Below the pieces are notes generated by a model, which was not told the DNA's origin, made no database searches, and saw only the letters and a list, made by a program, of their open reading frames with translations. From NCBI GenBank assembly GCA_028554795.2, contig CM068839.1:14167220-14231219 (forward strand): a stretch of 64,000 nucleotides of DNA, read 5' to 3'. Below, in pieces: positions 58,725 through 64,000 of this stretch (positions within the stretch are counted from its first letter, which is position 1; every line of letters begins with the position of its first letter). The translations under genes and the position numbers were made by a program. Source of the stretch: Sinohyriopsis cumingii (taxonomy: Eukaryota; Mollusca; Bivalvia; Unionida; Unionidae).

Positions 58725-59470
58725 CTGAATCTTCTCTCATATAGTGTGTCTGTACCCAGATCTTCTCTCATATAGTGTGTCTGTACCCAGATCTTCTCTC
58801 ATATAGTGTGTCTCTACCCAGATCTGCTCTCATATAGTGTGTCTGTACCCAGATCTTCTCTCATATAGTGTGTCTGTACCCAGATCTTCTCTCATATAGT
58901 GTGTCTCTACCCAGATCTTCTCTCACATGGTGTGCTCTACCCAGATCTTTCACATGGTGTGCTCTACCCAGATCTTCTGTCATATAGTGTGTCTATACTC
59001 AGATCTTCTCTCATATAGTGTGTCTGTACCCAGATCTTCTCTCATATAACGTGTCTCTACCCAGATCTTCTCTCATATAATGTGTCTGTACCCAGATCTT
59101 CTGTCATATAGTGTGTCGGTACCCAGATCTTCTCTCATATAGTGTGTCTGTACCCAGATCTTCTCTCATATAGTGTGTCTCTACCCAGATCTTCTCTCAT
59201 ATAATGTGTCTATACCCTGATCTTCTCTCATATAATGTGTCTATACCCAGATCTTCTGTCATATAATGTGTTTGTACCCAGATCTTCTGTCATATAATGT
59301 GTCTCTACCCAGATCTTCTGTCAAGTAATGCACTTAGACCACTGTCTTCTGTGACATAGTGTACATGTATCCAGTGATTCTGTCAAATAATGTACATGGA
59401 CTTAGATCTTCTGTGAAATAATGTACAGGGACCCAGATCTCTTGTTAAATAATGTATATTATGTGTCAGC
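58725..59470. repeat. 30-bp CAGATCT array
   Basis: Units read CCCAGATCTTCTCTCATATA then GTGTGTCTGTA, about 23 copies, decaying at the right into AGATCTTCTGTGAAATAATG. The core resembles the AGATCT..CACATAATG part of the palindromic elements, so the array may have grown from one. Confidence 0.9.
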
Positions 59471-59666
59471 AGATCAGGGTCTGTTGTGTTCATTTTACAA
59501 ATGATTTGAAGTTATCATTGTGGAACCTAATTAGAAGGTGAATGACATGACTGCAAATTTGGTCTACTGTTGCAATTGGGTATTTTCAACACAAAGGTTA
59601 ATATTAAACACTACTGTCCCTTACACATGGTGAAATATGATTATCCTAGATTTGTTTCCTTCACAG

Positions 59667-59805
59667 AATATACAGAAGTAGGAAGCAGTGAGGAACTTCC
59701 TTTAGGTGAAGAGTTTCAGAATCTTGTGAAAACATTCATTGACAATCATGAAAAGAAGTCTTCCAAAAGATATGCTTTAACAAAGAAGCTGTTGGAGCAG
59801 TTGGC
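59667..59805 (+). CDS. IP3-receptor-like gene, exon 14
   Basis: The exon starts after CCTTCACAG, completes a Glu codon, encodes 45 codons beginning YTEVGSSEELPLGEEFQNLV, and ends with two bases of an Ala codon at donor GTAAGT. The EELPL and EEFQNLVKTFIDNHEK segments match the family order PELLFPEN, then FICKLIKHTKQLLEE. Its donor GTAAGTATT is repeated in about 45 downstream copies of a 55-bp unit, which makes this the exon most exposed to decoy donors. Confidence 0.75.
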
Positions 59806-62270
59806 GTAAGTATTACTGATGATGTAGAACATGCTACTCATGTAGTTAGTGGGTTCAGGAGTAAGTATTACTGATGATCTGGAACATGCTACTCTTGTAG
59901 GGAGTGGGAACAGGAGTAAGTATTACTGATGATGTGGAACATGCTACTCTTGTAGGGAGTGTGTTCAGGAGAAAGTATTACATATGATGTGGAACATGCT
60001 ACTCATGTAGGGATTGGGTTCAAGAGTAAGTATTGCCAATGATGTAGAACATGTTACTGATGTAGGGAGTGGGTTCAGGAGTAAATATTACTGATGATGT
60101 GGAACATGCTACTCTTGTAGGGAGTGGGTTCAGGAGCAAGTATTACAGATGATGTGGAACATGCTACTCATGTAGGGAGTGGGTTCAGGAGTAAGTATTA
60201 CCAATGATATGGAGTATGCTAATTATGTAGGGAGTGGGTTCAGGAGTAAGTATTACCAATGATATGGAACATGCTAATTATGTAGGGAGTGGGGTCAGGA
60301 GTACATATTACCAATGATATGGAACATGCTACTCATGTAGGGAGTGGGTTCAGTAGTAAGTATTGCCAATGATATGGAACATGCTACTCATGTAGGGAGT
60401 GGGTTTAGGAGTAAGTATTACCAATGATATAGAACATGCTAATAATGTAGGGAGTGGGGTCAGGAGTAAGTATTATTGGTGATATGGAACATGCTAATTA
60501 TGTAGGGAGTGGGTTCAGAAGTAAGTATTGCCAATGATATGGAACATGCTACAAATGTAGGGAGTGGTTTTAGGAGTAAGTATTACCGATGATATGGAAC
60601 ATGCTACTTCTGTGGGGAGTGGGGTCAGGAGTAAGTATTACTGATGATGTGGAACATGCTACTCTTGTAGGGAGTGGGTTTAGCAGTAAGTATTACCAGT
60701 GATATGGAGCATGCTAATTATGTAGGGAGTGGGTTCAGGAGTAAGTATTACTGATGATATGGAACATGCTAATTATGTAGGGAGTGGGTTTAGGAGTAAG
60801 TATTACCAATGATATGGAACATGCTAATCATGTAGGGAATGGGTTCAGCAGTAAGTATTACCAGTGATATGGAACATGCTACTCATTTAGGGAGTGGGTT
60901 CAGGAGTAAGTATTGCCAATGATATGGAACATAAAACTCATGTAGGGAGTGAGTTCAGGAGTAAGTATTACTGATGATATGGAACATGCTACTCATGTAT
61001 GGAGTGGGTTCAGGAGTAAGTATTACCGATTATATGGAACATGCTACTTCTGTGGGGAGTGCGGTCAGGAGCAAGTATTACTGATGATATGGAACATGCT
61101 ACTTATGTAGGGAGTTAGTCAGGAGTAAGTATTACTGATGATATGGAGCATGCTAATTATGTAGGGAGTGGGTTCAGAAGTATTACTGATGATGTGGAAC
61201 ATAAAACTCATGTAGGGAGTGAGTTCAGGAGTAAGTATTACTGATGATATGGAACATGCTACTCATTTATCGAGTGGGTTCAGGAGTAAGTATTGCCAAT
61301 GATATGGAACATGCTACTTCTGTGGGGAGTGGGGTCAAGAGCAAGTATTACTGATGATATGGAACATGCTACTTATGTAGGGAGTTAGTCAGAAGTAAGT
61401 ATTACTGATGATGTGGAACATAAAACTCATGTAGGGAGTGAGTTCAGGAGTAAGTATTACTGATGATATGGAACATGCTACTCATGTAGGGAGTGGGTTC
61501 AGGAGTAAGTATTGCCAATGATATGGAACATAAAACTCATGTAGGGAGTGAGTTCAGGAGTAAGTATTACTGATGATATGGAACATGCTACTCATGTAGG
61601 GAGTGGGTTCAGGAGTAAGTATTACTGATGATATGGAACATGCTACTCATGTAGGGAATGGGTTCAGGAGTAAGTATTACTGATGATATGGAACATGCTA
61701 CTCATGTATGGAGTGGGTTCAGGAGTAAGTATTACTGATGATATGGAACATGCTACTTATGTAGGGAGTTGGTCAGAAGTAAGTATTGCCAGTGATATGG
61801 AACATGCTACTCATTTAGGAAGTGGGTTCAGGAGTAAGTATTGCCAATGATATGGAACATAAAACTCATGTAGGGAGTGAGTTCAGGAGTAAGTATTACT
61901 GATGATATGGAACATGCTACTCATGTAGGGAGTGGGTTCAGGAGTAAGTATTACTGATGATATGGAACATGCTACTCATGTAGGGAGTGAGTTCAGGAGT
62001 AAGTATTACTGATGATGTGGAACATAAAACTCATGTAGGGAGTGAGTTCAGGAGTAAGTATTACTGATGATATGGAACATGCTACTCATGTAGGGAGTGG
62101 GTTCAGGAGTAAGTATTACTGATGATATGGAACATGCTACTCATGTAGGGAGTGGGTTCAGGTATAAGTATTGTTGATGGTATGGAACATGCTACTCGTG
62201 TAGGGAGTGGGTTTAGGAGTAAGTATTACTGATGATATGGAACAGGCTATTCATGTATGGAATGGGGGCA
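59806..62270. repeat. 55-bp array of the exon 14 splice donor, about 45 copies
   Basis: Units read GTAAGTATTACTGATGATAT, then GGAACATGCTACTCATGTAG, then GGAGTGGGTTCAGGA. The first GTAAGTATT is the authentic donor of exon 14, and most later units keep GTAAGTATT. A variant unit with GGAACATAAAACTCATG recurs at intervals that are roughly multiples of 55 bp, so multi-unit blocks have been copied. Confidence 0.95.
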
Positions 62271-62604
62271 GATGTTCCCATCAATGTCCATGGTCTCATT
62301 AAACATTAGATACATTTTGTTGAGCTTTTATTCTTGGTGGAAGTTCATCACAGCAATCACTTTGTCATTCATGTGTATATCCATCTGACCCAATGACTGT
62401 CAATACATCTGTTCATACATATAATCATATTTTTAACAAATGCATATGCTGCCTTCATCTTTATTTGATATACATTTTATCTTGCTGTACTTCATGTTTA
62501 GGGGATTTATCTAAAATTTTGTGTATTCTATTGTTAGATTTTTAAACTTTACATTTAGTTGTCATTATGTAGACTATTGTGCTGAGGTGCCATAAATTGT
62601 TAAT
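62271..62604. other. Intron 14 sequence without recognised features
   Basis: AT-rich spacer between the donor array and the CATA repeat. Confidence 0.4.
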
Positions 62605-62672
62605 GCATTCATTCATGCATACATTGATACATACATACATGCATGCATACATACATACATACATACATACAT
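62605..62672. repeat. (CATA)n microsatellite
   Basis: CATACATACATACATACATA run with GCATGCAT variants at its left. Confidence 0.95.
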
Positions 62673-62854
62673 ATTGAAATAATTCTTTAAAAATTTAATG
62701 CTGAAAATAATTGGCACTTGTTTCAGTTGTTATATTATGCAAGTTTGTTGCCTGTAACAAATTTTACCAAGTTTAGATAACTTAATTTCATGAGTATAAG
62801 ACTGTGAAATAGAAAGATGTTTTAAAATACATTTTTCATAATGAATGGAACGCC

Positions 62855-63045
62855 TTTATAACTTCACCGTTGTACAAATTGAATACCTTTATAATTACAC
62901 CATTGTGAAAATTGAATACCTTTATAATTACACCATTGTATAAATTAAATACCTTTATTATTACACCATTGTCCAAATTGAATACCTTTATAATACCATT
63001 GTACAAATTGAATACCTTTATAATCACACCATTGTACAAATTCTG
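62855..63045. repeat. 34-bp minisatellite, six copies
   Basis: Units read AATTGAATACCTTTATAATT then ACACCATTGTACAA. It lies about 80 bp before the exon 15 acceptor. Confidence 0.9.
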
Positions 63046-63124
63046 GAGTTTATCATCATTGTTAATGGACAGCTACAATGTTGCTCAAAGATTACAGACT
63101 TCCTGATTTTGTGACTAACTGCAG

Positions 63125-63283
63125 GATATCTGCCAAGCAAATCCGTCTGGCTATGATGCCATCAGGTGCAGAAGAGGTCCTGGACATCAAATGTCTGCAG
63201 ATTCTGAGGGCCATTATCCATAATGAGGAGAGAAAGCTTCCAGAGGACTGGGATACAAGAGCCTCAGAAACCAAGATCAAAAA
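63125..63283 (+). CDS. IP3-receptor-like gene, exon 15 (last in the window)
   Basis: The acceptor AACTGCAG is followed by one base completing Ala and 52 codons, ending with two bases of a Lys codon at donor GTGAGC. The segment DIKCLQILRAIIHNEERKL matches the IP3-receptor block EKLCIKVLQTLREMM. The charged tail EDWDTRASETKIK follows, and in the family this position leads into a long variable linker. The gene continues beyond 64000. Confidence 0.8.
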
Positions 63284-64000
63284 GTGAGCAATTAACCATA
63301 AATACATGTATTTGTAGATACTTTGAGTCCAATTTCACTGTATATGAATCTTTGTTAATTCTGGAAATTCAGCATATTTATGGGAAAACAATGATTTGCA
63401 ATTAATCTTCTTTCTCCTAACATGTATGAAAATTGAGGATTTCATTAGATTATACATGTACATTCTGTTTGATGTACCTTTGTATTTTGCCTAATTAGAG
63501 CATGCTCTAGTTTGTAACTCTACAGGTAATAGACCAGAAGAATTCATTGGGTGGCTTACTTTCTGTCACCTGTCAGCTGAGGTCCATTGTCCATCACTAT
63601 ATTATCACAAATTTGTTATCACTACTTCTCCTAAACTACCTGGAAGATTGCCATTAAACTTTACACACGCATTCATCCAATAGTCTGGTAGGTCCTGGAT
63701 GAAAATAGTGCAGCGCTCACACTTATGATATGTCCATCATAGTGGTCATCTTGAATACTTTGTTATCTGATCTGACAGCCGACATGGATGGTTTTCACTT
63801 AAAGACAAATCGTGTTGTTCCTAAATTATCTGACAGCCATCTTTAAAATCTTGTTTTTGCTACTCCTCCTAAATGGCAAGTCATATCGACATGTAGTTTT
63901 TTCCCATAGATTTCTTAAAATGTTTGGTTTGCCCTGAAGAAAAATAGTGCCATTAGTACACCCAGCATGGTAGACACTATGGCCATCTTCAAAATCATTT
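63284..64000. repeat. Intron 15 start with diverged 150-bp dispersed repeat
   Basis: From about 63530 the sequence resembles 34060-35560 (GACCAGAAGAATTCATTGGG, then TGGAAGATTGCCATTAAACT, then AGTGGTCATCTTGAA). The part at 63284-63529 shows nothing recognisable. Confidence 0.55.

Larger units (their letters stand above)
6516..63283 (+). other. Internal part of an IP3-receptor-like gene (15 exons, both ends outside the window)
   Basis: Fifteen exons chain without a stop or phase conflict (intron phases 0,0,0,2,0,2,1,2,0,0,0,0,1,2 and a final 2), giving 594 complete codons. The conceptual protein is helical and leucine-rich, with no signal peptide or membrane segment in this part. Several blocks match vertebrate IP3 receptors as I recall them: LVDLLATCAEGEN against LVELLAVCTEGKN, EFLELLNVLVKVEG against KFLQTIVKAEGK, TILPVGEITWIINHP against SLLPLDDIVRVVTHE, and DIKCLQILRAII against CIKVLQTLREMM, all in the same order. 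In that family this stretch is the cytosolic regulatory armadillo region with the second RIH domain, upstream of the channel. IP3 receptors release Ca2+ from the endoplasmic reticulum. Identity is modest, so this could be a divergent paralogue rather than the main receptor. Only about 3% of the 57-kb span is coding. Confidence 0.75.

Overview
This is a stretch of an AT-rich, intron-rich animal genome, not a bacterial one. Coding sequence is cut into short exons with clean GT..AG junctions. Introns run to 15.8 kb and hold tRNA-derived SINEs, an L2-like LINE, several DNA transposons and about thirty minisatellite arrays. The SINE type and the other repeats suggest a lophotrochozoan, most likely a mollusc. 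That is inference, because no marker gene settles the taxon.

One host gene crosses the window on the + strand. Fifteen exons between 6516 and 63283 join in a single unbroken reading frame with matching intron phases, giving about 594 residues. The conceptual protein is a helical-repeat region that aligns by eye, block after block, with the central regulatory region of inositol 1,4,5-trisphosphate receptors (the second RIH/armadillo part, before the channel domain). The start and the channel-forming end of the gene lie outside the window. I call it a divergent IP3-receptor-like protein.

Layout: 1-6515 is intron with tandem arrays interrupted by a retroposon and a 2.5-kb DNA element. 6516-7610 has exons 1-2. 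7611-19052 is an 11.4-kb intron with two more copies of that DNA element (one carrying a SINE) and other arrays. 19053-21312 has exons 3-4 with a decayed duplicate of exon 4 between them. 21313-37074 is a 15.8-kb intron with arrays, an L2-like LINE, a 2.4-kb DNA transposon encoding an intact 562-residue protein inserted at the LINE's tail, an hAT-like element and SINEs. 37075-43765 has exons 5-10, including a 31-nt micro-exon. 43766-51124 is an intron with a TTAA-flanked element and a SINE split by an unclassified 1.6-kb insertion. 51125-52928 has exons 11-13. 52929-63124 is mostly tandem arrays around exon 14, and exon 15 is at 63125-63283.

The most unusual feature is that several arrays do not merely lie in introns but begin or end exactly at exon borders, so that the authentic splice site is one unit of the array. 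The donor of exon 14 is followed by about 45 copies of a 55-bp unit that each repeat GTAAGTATT. The donor of exon 4 opens an array of about 20 units. The acceptor of exon 10 is the last of about ten units that each carry a pyrimidine tract, most with TTTGCAG. The acceptor of exon 1 abuts a 22-bp array. The gene therefore carries dozens of decoy splice sites derived from its own junctions.
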